From JBFMGD01 sp040751775 (GTDB taxonomy: Bacteria > Bacillota > Dethiobacteria > DTU022), in the NCBI GenBank assembly GCA_040751775.1, contig JBFMGD010000030.1, forward strand, positions 1 to 35,540: 35,540 nucleotides of DNA. Reading direction: 5' to 3'. Below are positions 8,483-15,441 of the stretch, piece after piece; positions within the stretch are counted from its first letter, which is position 1; every line of letters begins with the position of its first letter. The notes under the pieces are model-generated. The model was not told where the DNA came from, searched no databases, and was given only the letters and a program-made list of their open reading frames with translations. The position numbers were made by a program, and so were the translations under genes.

Positions 8483-8557
8483 TACGCGAACCCTCCTTTA
8501 CTGCATTCTAACTCCTGAGCAGTTACTACCGTATTATACCATTAAAACGGCAAAAAG

Positions 8558-8571
8558 CAAACAGCTGTTCG
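8558..8571. promoter_or_regulatory. LexA operator (SOS box) in the lexA promoter
   Basis: CAAACAGCTGTTCG has a perfect 10-bp palindromic core (AACAGCTGTT) and matches the Gram-positive SOS box CGAAC-N4-GTTCG in 9 of 10 half-site positions. On the minus strand a TATAAT -10 for lexA lies at 8533-8538, so the box covers the place of its -35. The divergent small ORF at 8635 could be controlled from the same box. Confidence 0.75.
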
Positions 8572-8634
8572 TGTCATGATTTCTCTAAAATATGCAGATA
8601 ATACAGGTAAACTGAATAAGCGAGGTGAAAGAAA

Positions 8635-8811
8635 TTGACGATTCCTTACGGTGAAAAACCGCCCGGGCTTTCGTCTATTGAGCATTTTCAGCATCTGGAT
8701 GACGGCGCGGAGGAGCTGCCTGCGGAGAGTGGGGAGGAGGCGGGGGGGGCGCCGCCCAACCGGTTCCCATTCCCGCCTTTCCTCGAAGAAGATTTAATCG
8801 ATTTTCTATAA
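8635..8811 (+). CDS. Small acidic, proline-rich protein divergent from lexA (58 aa)
   Basis: This is an unrecognised 58-codon ORF. The TTG at 8635 follows a CGAGGTGA ribosome binding site (8621-8628). The product starts MTIPYGEKPPGLSSIEHF, continues with an acidic stretch DDGAEELPAESGEEAGG, then a proline/aromatic stretch NRFPFPPF, and ends EEDLIDFL. It has no membrane segment, no cysteine and no domain I know, and is probably mostly disordered. A GATAAT -10-like hexamer is at 8597-8602 without a clear -35. The gene shares its upstream region, including the LexA box, with lexA, a position held in Bacillus by the SOS gene yneA. The sequence does not resemble YneA, which has a transmembrane segment and LysM. 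A real SOS-regulated gene is plausible but unproven. Confidence 0.55.
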   Translation: MTIPYGEKPPGLSSIEHFQHLDDGAEELPAESGEEAGGAPPNRFPFPPFLEEDLIDFL

Positions 8812-8825
8812 ACTCCAGCGATCGA

Positions 8826-10370
8826 TCAGTTTCCGTTGCCGTTGAGCATCAGCATTTTGTTCAGGCCGTTGAGGTAGGCTTTGACGCTGGCCTCGATAAT
8901 GTCGGTGCTGGTGCCGCGGCCACTGATCGTTTTGCCGCCGTGCGACATCTCCGCCTTCACTTCGCCCAGGGCGTCACGGCCCTGCGTCACGGCGCTGAGC
9001 TGGTAACTCTCTAAGCTGATATTCAAACCGGCAATCTTGTTGATCGCGTTGTAAGCCGCGTCGATCGGGCCGGATCCGATCGCCACCTCTTCAATGGCGC
9101 TCCCGTCCGCTTTCTTCAGGCGGATAATAGCCGCCGGGATACTTTTACTGCCGCTGACTGTTTGCAGGTAGTCCAGGCGGTAGGTCGGTTCCGCGGCGGA
9201 GAGGTGATCCAGCACCAGCGCCTCCAGGTCTTCGGGGTAGATCTCTTTCTTCTTGTCGGCCAGATCTACAAAACGGTTGTAGAGATCCTCCAACTGCTCC
9301 TGGTCCAGGGTGAAGCCCAGCTGTTGCAGCTGGTGCTGCACCGCGTGGCGCCCGGAACGGGCTGTCAGCATCATCTGGGCTGCCTTGCCGCCGATCAGGG
9401 CCGCGTCTATGATTTCATAGGTCTCTTTATTCTTTAAAACCCCGTCCTGGTGGATACCCGACGAATGGGCAAAGGCGTTAATGCCGATTACCGCTTTATT
9501 GACCGGGATCTGAATGCCGGTCAGTTTGCTGACCAGGCGGCTGGTGCGATAAATCTCATGGAAATTAAGATCAGTGTGATAAGGATAACTGTTCCGGCGG
9601 ATGCGCAGGGCCACGGCGATCTCTTCCAGGGCGGCATTGCCGGCCCGTTCGCCGATCCCATTGATATTGCACTCCACCTGGCGGGCGCCGTTTTCGATCG
9701 CGGCGAGCGAGTTGGCCACCGCCAGGCCGAGATCGTCATGGCAGTGCACGCTGATTATAACCCGCTCCATGCCGGGCACATTTTCTTTCAAACGCCGGAT
9801 CAACGCCCCGAACTCTTGCGGCAGCGCATAGCCGACCGTGTCGGGGATATTGATCACGGTTGTTCCGGCCTTAATCACCGCCGCCAGGAGCTCATAGAGG
9901 TACTCCTCACGGGCCCGGGTGGCGTCTTCCGGTGAATATTCTATATCCGCGGTATAGCGGCGGGCGTATTTAACGGCTTCCACGGCCTGCTCAAGCAGAG
10001 CGCGCGGCTCTTTCTTCAGCTTGTGCCGCATGTGAATATCCGAAGCACCCAAGAACACATGCAGGCGCGGCCTCGCCGCTTCCCGGATCGCCTCCCAGGC
10101 GATATCGATATCTTCACGCACGGCCCGAGCCAGGGCGCAGATCACCGGTTCCCTGACCTGGCGGGAGATTTCGCGCACCGCTTTCAACTCGCCGGGTGAC
10201 GACACCGGAAAGCCGGCTTCGATCACATCCACACCGAGGCGGGCCAGCTGCCGCGCCACTTCGAGCTTTTCATCGCGGTTTAAACGCGCCCCAGGCGTCT
10301 GCTCCCCGTCGCGCAGGGTGCTGTCGAAGATATAAATTTTTTCTGCCGGCGTGTTTTGTTCATTTTTCAC
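8826..10370 (-). CDS. leuA: 2-isopropylmalate synthase LeuA
   Basis: This is a 514-aa LeuA. It condenses acetyl-CoA with 2-oxoisovalerate, the committed step of leucine synthesis. The TIM barrel opens with FDSTLRDGEQTPGA, in which RDGEQ is the catalytic and metal-binding signature. The metal-ligand motif HCHDDLGLA comes mid-barrel, followed by ECNINGIGERAGNAALEE. The C-terminal third contains the LeuA regulatory domain (ending GRGTSTDIIEASVKAYLNGLN), so feedback inhibition by leucine is expected. The frame is open upstream to 10454, but the GTG at 10370 has AAGGAGG at 10381-10387 with a 10-nt spacing and gives the usual N-terminus. Expression is controlled by the T-box leader just upstream. 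No other leu or ilv gene is in the window. Confidence 0.96.
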   Translation of the reverse strand: MKNEQNTPAEKIYIFDSTLRDGEQTPGARLNRDEKLEVARQLARLGVDVIEAGFPVSSPGELKAVREISRQVREPVICALARAVREDIDIAWEAIREAARPRLHVFLGASDIHMRHKLKKEPRALLEQAVEAVKYARRYTADIEYSPEDATRAREEYLYELLAAVIKAGTTVINIPDTVGYALPQEFGALIRRLKENVPGMERVIISVHCHDDLGLAVANSLAAIENGARQVECNINGIGERAGNAALEEIAVALRIRRNSYPYHTDLNFHEIYRTSRLVSKLTGIQIPVNKAVIGINAFAHSSGIHQDGVLKNKETYEIIDAALIGGKAAQMMLTARSGRHAVQHQLQQLGFTLDQEQLEDLYNRFVDLADKKKEIYPEDLEALVLDHLSAAEPTYRLDYLQTVSGSKSIPAAIIRLKKADGSAIEEVAIGSGPIDAAYNAINKIAGLNISLESYQLSAVTQGRDALGEVKAEMSHGGKTISGRGTSTDIIEASVKAYLNGLNKMLMLNGNGN

Positions 10371-10429
10371 TGGAATCAGTCCTCCTTCTGATAAACTAAG
10401 ATAACCTAAAATAACCGGAGTGGGGGAGA

Positions 10430-10701
10430 GGCAAATAAAAAATCCTCCACCCACAAGAGGCGAAAGATTTACTTTTCCGCGGTACCACTCTTCTTGACGG
10501 CATGACTGCTACCGCCCACTCTTTATGATAACGGAAGTTTCCGGCCGGGCCTAATAGCGCCGCCTGGGGCGGCATCTTTCAGCCGGCGGCTCCCGGAGGA
10601 GTTCACCGGGTTAGCCCTGCCGCCTTACACCTTCCGGCGGCTCTCTTAAGAGGGCAACCCCCCTGCTACTGGTTCCGATCATCGCCTCTGATATTTACTT
10701 A
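10430..10701 (-). promoter_or_regulatory. T-box leader (Leu specifier CUC) of leuA
   Basis: This is a classical tRNA-sensing T-box leader read on the minus strand. Stem I begins with the CAGAGGCGATGATCGGAA segment (10663-10690 region) and has the AGAGAGCC and GCTGAAAG family landmarks. The specifier loop holds GAACTC, with CTC at 10599-10601 as the Leu codon. The T-box AGAGTGGTACCGCGG is at 10477-10491. A terminator helix (about 10441-10470) with a T run at 10435-10440 follows; uncharged tRNA-Leu should favour the antiterminator and switch leuA on during leucine starvation. Confidence 0.93.
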
Positions 10702-10707
10702 AGCCTT

Positions 10708-10737
10708 ATCATAAACCATAAAGATTCGCGGTGTCAA
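10708..10737 (-). promoter_or_regulatory. Promoter of the T-box-leuA unit
   Basis: A perfect TTGACA (10732-10737), an 18-nt spacer and TATGAT (10708-10713) lie directly upstream of Stem I. Transcription would begin near 10701. Confidence 0.75.
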
Positions 10738-10776
10738 CTATTTTTTCCTGTTCCCGGCTATTTAAAGGATGCAGTC

Positions 10777-10987
10777 GTGAAAGAAGAGAATAAGCGTATT
10801 CCGGAAAAGATTACCGATCCGGATTTTGCCTTCAAGCCGGATCGATCTGGTTGTGCTTAACGACGCTTCTTCATTTCTCGTTTATCAAATAATCCAAACG
10901 GGCAAAGTCATCTATGAAAAAAGCCCGGGCGAATTTGCACGGCTGGCTTCACTGGCGAGGCGATACATTGATTCGTGTGATTCATGA
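10777..10987 (+). pseudogene. Decayed nucleotidyltransferase (MNT/MntA-like) gene
   Basis: The reading frame from 10841 to the TGA at 10985-10987 encodes IDLVVLNDASSFLVYQII and then GKVIYEKSPGEFARLASLAR-RYID. This resembles the second half of minimal nucleotidyltransferase (MNT) domains, such as the MntA partner of HEPN toxins. The preceding GSxARG active-site strand is missing. A different frame from GTG 10777 supplies a 27-codon piece (MKEENKRIPEKITDPDF...) that stops at 10858-10860. The pattern fits a gene broken by an internal deletion and frameshift. No HEPN partner gene remains next to it. The fold assignment is by motif only. Confidence 0.5.
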
Positions 10988-11075
10988 AGCGGAAAAAGAT
11001 TTGAGTCTTTAAACCACTTCCGATAATCTATCTTATGTTAACAAAAGAGATCTGCGACAAATAGTTATAGCACCG

Positions 11076-11249
11076 CTATTTTTCTCCCGGCAGACGCCAG
11101 GCCCTGAGCGGCTGCCCGGCCTCCTTTAAGCGTCTCAGGACCGTATCGTGCGAAACTCCGACCTGTACTGCAATCTCCCGCGTTGAGCAGCCCCGGCGGT
11201 ATAGTTCTACCACCTTTTCCCGGTCCACCGGTATCTTTTTTCGGCCCAC
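11076..11249 (-). CDS. Small helix-turn-helix protein (57 aa)
   Basis: This is a 57-aa protein starting with GTG at 11249 behind a strong AAAGGAGG ribosome binding site about 8 nt upstream. It is almost entirely a homeodomain-like/resolvase-type helix-turn-helix: VVELYRRGCSTREIAVQV (residues 13-30) and GVSHDTVLRRLKEAG (31-45) give the two helices and the turn. A short basic tail ends WRLPGEK. Such small HTH proteins are found as DNA-binding regulators or as remnants of recombinases or transposases. The excellent ribosome binding site and clean ends favour a gene that is translated today. It lies between a nucleotidyltransferase remnant and a holin-like gene, an accessory-looking patch. Its target is unknown. 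Confidence 0.65.
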   Translation of the reverse strand: MGRKKIPVDREKVVELYRRGCSTREIAVQVGVSHDTVLRRLKEAGQPLRAWRLPGEK

Positions 11250-11434
11250 GCAGCTTCCTCCTTTACCACAACTGGCTGTTCATTTTTGAGCCATTGATTC
11301 ATAATTTTTTGATATCGTTAAAGAATAGTACCCTGCCTCAACCGAAACCTGAAGCTTATTCTGCAATATTGACGCAAAATGTATTACAGATTTACAATTT
11401 TCAGCTGTTTCCAGATATAATGCTGTATTGCTGT

Positions 11435-11686
11435 CTACCGTTTCCGGGCCATAATTGTATTCTTGGCCCCGGAGAACAGCCCGATTGCGGATAACCCCAG
11501 CACTGTGCCAAACAACAAGGCTTTTTTCGGTTCGCCCGGCGCTAGGTAATAAAATGCAAAAAAATAGCCCATCAACATGGCGCTCGCCGGGATAAAGCGG
11601 CTCGGCACACCGGAGCGCTTCAGCAGCTCCGTTAAACCGATTAAAACCGGGATCAAGGCAATTCCGTATACCGTCAATTGATCCAT
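11435..11686 (-). CDS. Small holin-like membrane protein (83 aa)
   Basis: This 83-aa protein has three hydrophobic segments: YGIALIPVLIGLTELL (residues ~7-22), FIPASAMLMGYFFAFYYL (~31-48) and ALLFGTVLGLSAIGLF (~56-71). A basic end (MARKR) follows. Size, segment spacing and the basic C-terminus resemble small phage-type holins, but no murein hydrolase gene lies nearby, so the function is open. The ATG at 11686 has GGGAG 8 nt upstream; a GTG at 11701 in the same frame is less likely. It is preceded downstream by the HTH gene in the same orientation with a 185-bp gap, in which I see no further gene. Confidence 0.6.
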   Translation of the reverse strand: MDQLTVYGIALIPVLIGLTELLKRSGVPSRFIPASAMLMGYFFAFYYLAPGEPKKALLFGTVLGLSAIGLFSGAKNTIMARKR

Positions 11687-11784
11687 GCTGTCATCTCCCA
11701 CTGTATAGTTTCATCTAGTTACTATGTAGTGGGGAAGCCGTTTAGAACTATTTTAACTGTTTTAACGGATACGGTTGGCACTTG

Positions 11785-11806
11785 GGGGCACGGCAAGCCG
11801 TGCCCC
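11785..11806. repeat. GGGGCACGGC palindrome
   Basis: A perfect 10-bp inverted repeat (GGGGCACGGC, AA, GCCGTGCCCC) lies between the holin-like gene and the end of the MoaD-like gene. A related palindrome is at 33689-33708. It lacks a T run, so it is probably a dispersed intergenic repeat and not a terminator. Confidence 0.6.
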
Positions 11807-11867
11807 TTGTACGGTTTACTGCAGGGTTGACTGAAATCCATTACTACTGGCCGGACAAGGAAGCTGT

Positions 11868-12149
11868 TTAGCCGCCGATTACTTTTACCCCGAGGAGGAC
11901 CTGGTCGCCGTCTTGCAGCAGGATCTCTTTCCAGGCCGCCCTGGGGGCGGTAATCGGCTTCTTGTTCACGGCGGCGAAGAGGCTCCGGTTTCCCTTTTCC
12001 AGGGACGGGCGGCGAGTGAAGACGGTTTCCAGCAGTTCTTCCAGGGATGAACCTTTCCCCAGGGTCAGATACTCGCCGCTTATACCGGCCAAGCGGATAA
12101 AGAGGCCTAAGTATTCCACTCTGATCACAATTTTTTCTCCTGCCTGCAT
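11868..12149 (-). CDS. MoaD/ThiS-like sulfur carrier linked to aldehyde oxidoreductase
   Basis: This is a 93-aa ubiquitin-fold sulfur carrier. The C-terminus is VKVIGG, the Gly-Gly tail that is adenylated and thiocarboxylated by MoeB/ThiF-type enzymes. The central SSLEELLETVFTRRP helix and the DGDQVLLGVKVIGG end match MoaD-like proteins. Its place directly downstream of the aldehyde:ferredoxin oxidoreductase gene (85 bp gap, same strand) suggests it supplies sulfur for the tungsto- or molybdopterin cofactor of that enzyme. The ATG at 12149 has a GAGGAGGAGC ribosome binding site; the frame is open further upstream, but that extension overlaps the oxidoreductase gene and lacks a site. No moeB/hesA-type gene is in the window. 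Confidence 0.8.
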   Translation of the reverse strand: MQAGEKIVIRVEYLGLFIRLAGISGEYLTLGKGSSLEELLETVFTRRPSLEKGNRSLFAAVNKKPITAPRAAWKEILLQDGDQVLLGVKVIGG

Positions 12150-12234
12150 CGCTCCTCCTCCCCGCTTTCGCAGCATCAATCGCCTGCAGTAAAATAAAGT
12201 AATGCAGGAGTTAGTCTGGAGAGTCGGTTCCTGG

Positions 12235-14121
12235 CTATCCCTGGCGCTTCTTCTGCAACGCTTCGTAGACATCTTCTAAGCCTACCTCCGCCATGCTCTC
12301 ACGGGTAGGGTATCCCTCTGCGTCGATGCCGCGCAGGGCGTAGAACTCTTTAATCATCAGATCCATATCCGGCACGGAGCCGGCGGCGCCCCCTTCGGCA
12401 AGCGGGGTCAGAACCAGTTCCGGCAACCGGTCATCCGCGGCGCTTGCTCCCCGGAGCAGGTTTACGGCACGCTTGAGCAGCCAGTTGCGCCGTCCGCAAA
12501 GCAAAATCTGCTCCAGCGTCCACTCTTTTCCGGTAACCACGCTCAACGCGTCTGCAAAATCAAGATCATTATAAGCCATGCCGCCCAGGATGCAGACCAC
12601 TCCGGCGGTACTGAAAGCCATACCGAAATCCTGGGTCAGCGTCAACATCCGGGCCTTTGCGGTACTGCTCTGGCCGGCATATGATTCTTCCAAACCGATA
12701 TTCTCCAGGAGCATAGTGCCCTGCTCCACCGCCAAGGTTACCCCGGAGACATGACAGGCGCCCCTGATTCCGGTGGCGTACGAGAGGCCGAGGCCATGGT
12801 AGGCGCGCGGGTCGTGCATCGGTATCTCAAGCTTCTTTACGGTGGCCAGATACCGCCGTGCATCGCCGCCCACGAGTTCCGCCAGGCGGGCGCTGCCTGC
12901 AGCCAACTCTTCACCAAAACCCTGCCGCGCCGCAATCAGTTCCACCAGTTTTAAGACGGTTTCAGCATCACCCCAGGCCAGCGGCAACCCTGTCCGCTCT
13001 TTTGTGATCAGGCCTTTTTCAAAAAGATCGATCGCGTATGCAATCGTACAACCGCAGCTGATCGTATCCAGCCCCAAACGATTGCAGCGCTCGTTGATCT
13101 TGGATACAGCCGCAGCATCGGGTATCAGGCACATGGTTCCAAAGGTACCAATTGTCTCATATTCGGGACCCGGCCCTGCCGCGGTCTGAAACGGGCCCTC
13201 TTTTACTTCAACCACCCGTTTACAAGCCACCGGACAGGCGTAACAAGTGGCTCGGTCAACCAAAACAGCGTCGAACGCTGGACCGTTAAGAGCGGCGATC
13301 CCTTCGTACCATTCACCCTGTTGCCAGTTGCGGATGGGCACATCGCCGGCCATATGCCCCATATCGGTGCCGCAATTGGTCCCGAAAAGGTTTAAGACCT
13401 GCGCGATCATACTCTCCTTCATTTTATCGGCGAGACGCTGCCGCACCGCCGAGTAGCCTGCCGCGTCGGCCGGTTCGACTTTACCGCTGCCGCTGACGAT
13501 TATTGCTTTCAAATTCTTGGAACCCATCACCGCGCCCATGCCGGTACGGCCGAAGTGGTGACCCTTGTTATGTGCGATCGCGGCAAATATTACGCCATTT
13601 TCTCCGGCCGGCCCGATCGCCGCCACGGCCGGTTTGCGGTTTCCCGCTGCGTGGCGCTCTTGCAGCGTGTCCGTGGTATCGTAAGTGTCTTTTCCCCAAA
13701 GATCGGCGGCGCTGAGCAATGCCGCTTTTCCCTGGTCGATCTGCAAGTAGACCGGCGCGCCGGCGGCGCCGGTAATGATCAGACCGTCATACCCGGCAAA
13801 TTTTAACTGAGCCGCCAGGGTGCCGCCCACGTTGGCTTCACCCCAGAGACCGGTTAACGGTGACAACGCGTTAACAGTCATCCGGGCCGTGGAAGGCAGG
13901 GTGCTGCCGCTCAACGGCCCCGTCATGAAAATCAGCGGGTTGGCAGGGCCGAGAGGGTCCGTCGTGCTCAGCGCCTCGCCCAGTTGCTCGTAAAGCAGGC
14001 GTGCCCCGATCCCGCTGCCTCCCAAATAAGCATCGCCTAAATCCGACCGCAGAGGTTCGCTTGCTACCTCCCCTGTGTTCAAATCCACTCGCAGCAGCTT
14101 ACCGCAGTAACCGCTCAACAT
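12235..14121 (-). CDS. aor: Aldehyde:ferredoxin oxidoreductase (tungsten/molybdenum enzyme)
   Basis: This 628-aa member of the AOR family interconverts aldehydes and carboxylates with ferredoxin, using a bis-pterin W/Mo cofactor and a [4Fe-4S] cluster. The N-terminal AOR_N domain (1-210) starts GYCGKLLRVDLNTGE and has GGSGIGARLLYE (34-45), MTGPLSGS (66-73) and GAVMGSKNLKAI (196-207), which contact the pterins. Three cluster cysteines are in CYACPVAC (C293, C296, C300). The fourth, usually in a DxxGxC motif about 200 residues later, is not there: the segment is DFGMA (498-502), and the nearest Cys is C510. Extra cysteines occur at C356 and C358 (DTISCGCT). The ATG at 14121 has a GGGGG ribosome binding site. 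It forms a unit with the MoaD-like gene. Confidence 0.9.
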   Translation of the reverse strand: MLSGYCGKLLRVDLNTGEVASEPLRSDLGDAYLGGSGIGARLLYEQLGEALSTTDPLGPANPLIFMTGPLSGSTLPSTARMTVNALSPLTGLWGEANVGGTLAAQLKFAGYDGLIITGAAGAPVYLQIDQGKAALLSAADLWGKDTYDTTDTLQERHAAGNRKPAVAAIGPAGENGVIFAAIAHNKGHHFGRTGMGAVMGSKNLKAIIVSGSGKVEPADAAGYSAVRQRLADKMKESMIAQVLNLFGTNCGTDMGHMAGDVPIRNWQQGEWYEGIAALNGPAFDAVLVDRATCYACPVACKRVVEVKEGPFQTAAGPGPEYETIGTFGTMCLIPDAAAVSKINERCNRLGLDTISCGCTIAYAIDLFEKGLITKERTGLPLAWGDAETVLKLVELIAARQGFGEELAAGSARLAELVGGDARRYLATVKKLEIPMHDPRAYHGLGLSYATGIRGACHVSGVTLAVEQGTMLLENIGLEESYAGQSSTAKARMLTLTQDFGMAFSTAGVVCILGGMAYNDLDFADALSVVTGKEWTLEQILLCGRRNWLLKRAVNLLRGASAADDRLPELVLTPLAEGGAAGSVPDMDLMIKEFYALRGIDAEGYPTRESMAEVGLEDVYEALQKKRQG

Positions 14122-14515
14122 AAAAGCCCCCTTTTTTTGAGTTTATATATAACTACCCGGGCTGCACAAAAATACGTTCCGCACCCGGTTGATTACGGCT
14201 TATGGCTGACGACAAATCCCAAGTAGAAACCTTAAGGTTTTTCCGGCTCAAGCAACGGTGCGATCATGTCGCGGTATCTGTATAAATAGAAATATTCAAT
14301 TACTATGCTGTAAATACCTTTATCCCGGCGTCCGCTGCGGAGATTTATTTACGATATTTCCCACATAATTAATCATCACGGGAAGATTGCAGCAGCGGCG
14401 ATCCAAAAAATGTGTTCATAGTATGATTTTGATCGGTTAAAAATAGTAGGATAATCATATAAAATGTTGAAAAGAATGATAGTGGACTGACTATAACAAC
14501 CAAGGAGAACCAGTG
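14122..14515. other. Divergent intergenic region with a 14-bp palindrome
   Basis: This AT-rich region of 394 bp separates the aor gene (minus) from the BPL_N-like gene (plus). I see no ORF with a ribosome binding site. A perfect palindrome AAACCTTAAGGTTT lies at 14227-14240, about 106 bp before the aor ATG, and is a possible operator. On the plus strand TTGATC...GATAAT near 14431-14457 could be a promoter, but the 15-nt spacer is short. No Moco-riboswitch pattern was recognised. Confidence 0.4.
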
Positions 14516-15367
14516 ATGAAAAAATTAGTGATCGTTCTATTGTCGGCCGCGATCCTCCTGCTGCTTTTCGGCACCCTGGTGAACAGCCAATTAAATGAAG
14601 CAAGCGACCCGAATAACAGACCACCGCTATCCAGCCGGCCTCAGGTAAACCCGCCGCAGGAAGAAGAGCCTGAAGAACTGTTTGAGCCGCGGATCGGATT
14701 ATATACCGGACAGGGGTACTGGTCTGAAGGGATCGAAGCAATAAAAAACTTTCTTGATGCATATGGTATTCCGTACGGCGAGTTTGACGAGCAGGAGGCC
14801 TCCCATGCGGATTTAAGCAAATCTTTTGATGCCGTCTGGTTTGCGGGCGGGTTCAGCGAAGAATACCGTCACTATATTTCGAGCCATGACAACATCCGCG
14901 CTTACGTTGAAAACGGCGGCGTTTTTATCGGTACATGTGCCGGCGCTTATTATGCCGCCGATACCATGCTCTGGGGTGAAAACCGGCTCGATTACCCGCT
15001 GAAATTGTTCGCGGGCCAGGCGGTCGGGCCGCATCTGAGCTGGGGTGAACACGCGGCTCTTACCCTAAATCCGGATCTGCCGGTCAACGCCGGTTTCCGG
15101 AAGACCATCGGGGTGCGTTATTTCGATGGACCTTACTTTGTTGTATCCGACACCCAGGAGGTAATAGTATTGGCGGAATATGCTTCTAACAAGGCACCGG
15201 CTGTGCTGGCCCTTGAATACGGCAGCGGTAAAGTGCTGCTGATGGGGCCTCACCCGGAGCTGGGTTATGATCCGGCCACATCCATAATCGATACCGCAGG
15301 CGGCGGTGGCGCGCAGTGGCCCTGGCTTTACGGCGTGCTGCAATGGCTGATAACGCCTTCTTCTTAA
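14516..15367 (+). CDS. Exported BPL_N / class I amidotransferase-like protein
   Basis: This 283-aa protein has an N-terminal hydrophobic signal or anchor (KKLVIVLLSAAILLLLFG, residues ~2-19) without a lipobox cysteine. A Pro/Glu-rich linker (PPQEEEPEELFEP) follows, then a flavodoxin-like glutamine-amidotransferase fold similar to the biotin-protein-ligase N-terminal (BPL_N) domain. The nucleophile elbow GTCAGAYYA holds Cys141, and GPHPE near 245-249 provides the His and Glu of the expected triad. Members of this group are extracytoplasmic and of uncertain activity. The ATG at 14516 is 8 nt after GGAG (14504-14507); a GTG directly before it at 14513 is an alternative. The gene stands alone, divergent from aor. 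Confidence 0.75.
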   Translation: MKKLVIVLLSAAILLLLFGTLVNSQLNEASDPNNRPPLSSRPQVNPPQEEEPEELFEPRIGLYTGQGYWSEGIEAIKNFLDAYGIPYGEFDEQEASHADLSKSFDAVWFAGGFSEEYRHYISSHDNIRAYVENGGVFIGTCAGAYYAADTMLWGENRLDYPLKLFAGQAVGPHLSWGEHAALTLNPDLPVNAGFRKTIGVRYFDGPYFVVSDTQEVIVLAEYASNKAPAVLALEYGSGKVLLMGPHPELGYDPATSIIDTAGGGGAQWPWLYGVLQWLITPSS

Positions 15368-15441
15368 CCTCTACTCCAGTTTGCGCGGCAGTATGATATA
15401 ATTATCTAAAGCTGCACTAATCTGCAATGGGGGAAGCATTA

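Noticed and set aside
9450..9935. 161-codon frame opposite leuA
   Set aside because: Shadow of leuA with no supporting features.
14250..14330. Sigma-54 promoter for aor
   Set aside because: GCACCGTTGC on the minus strand lacks the GG-N10-GC spacing.
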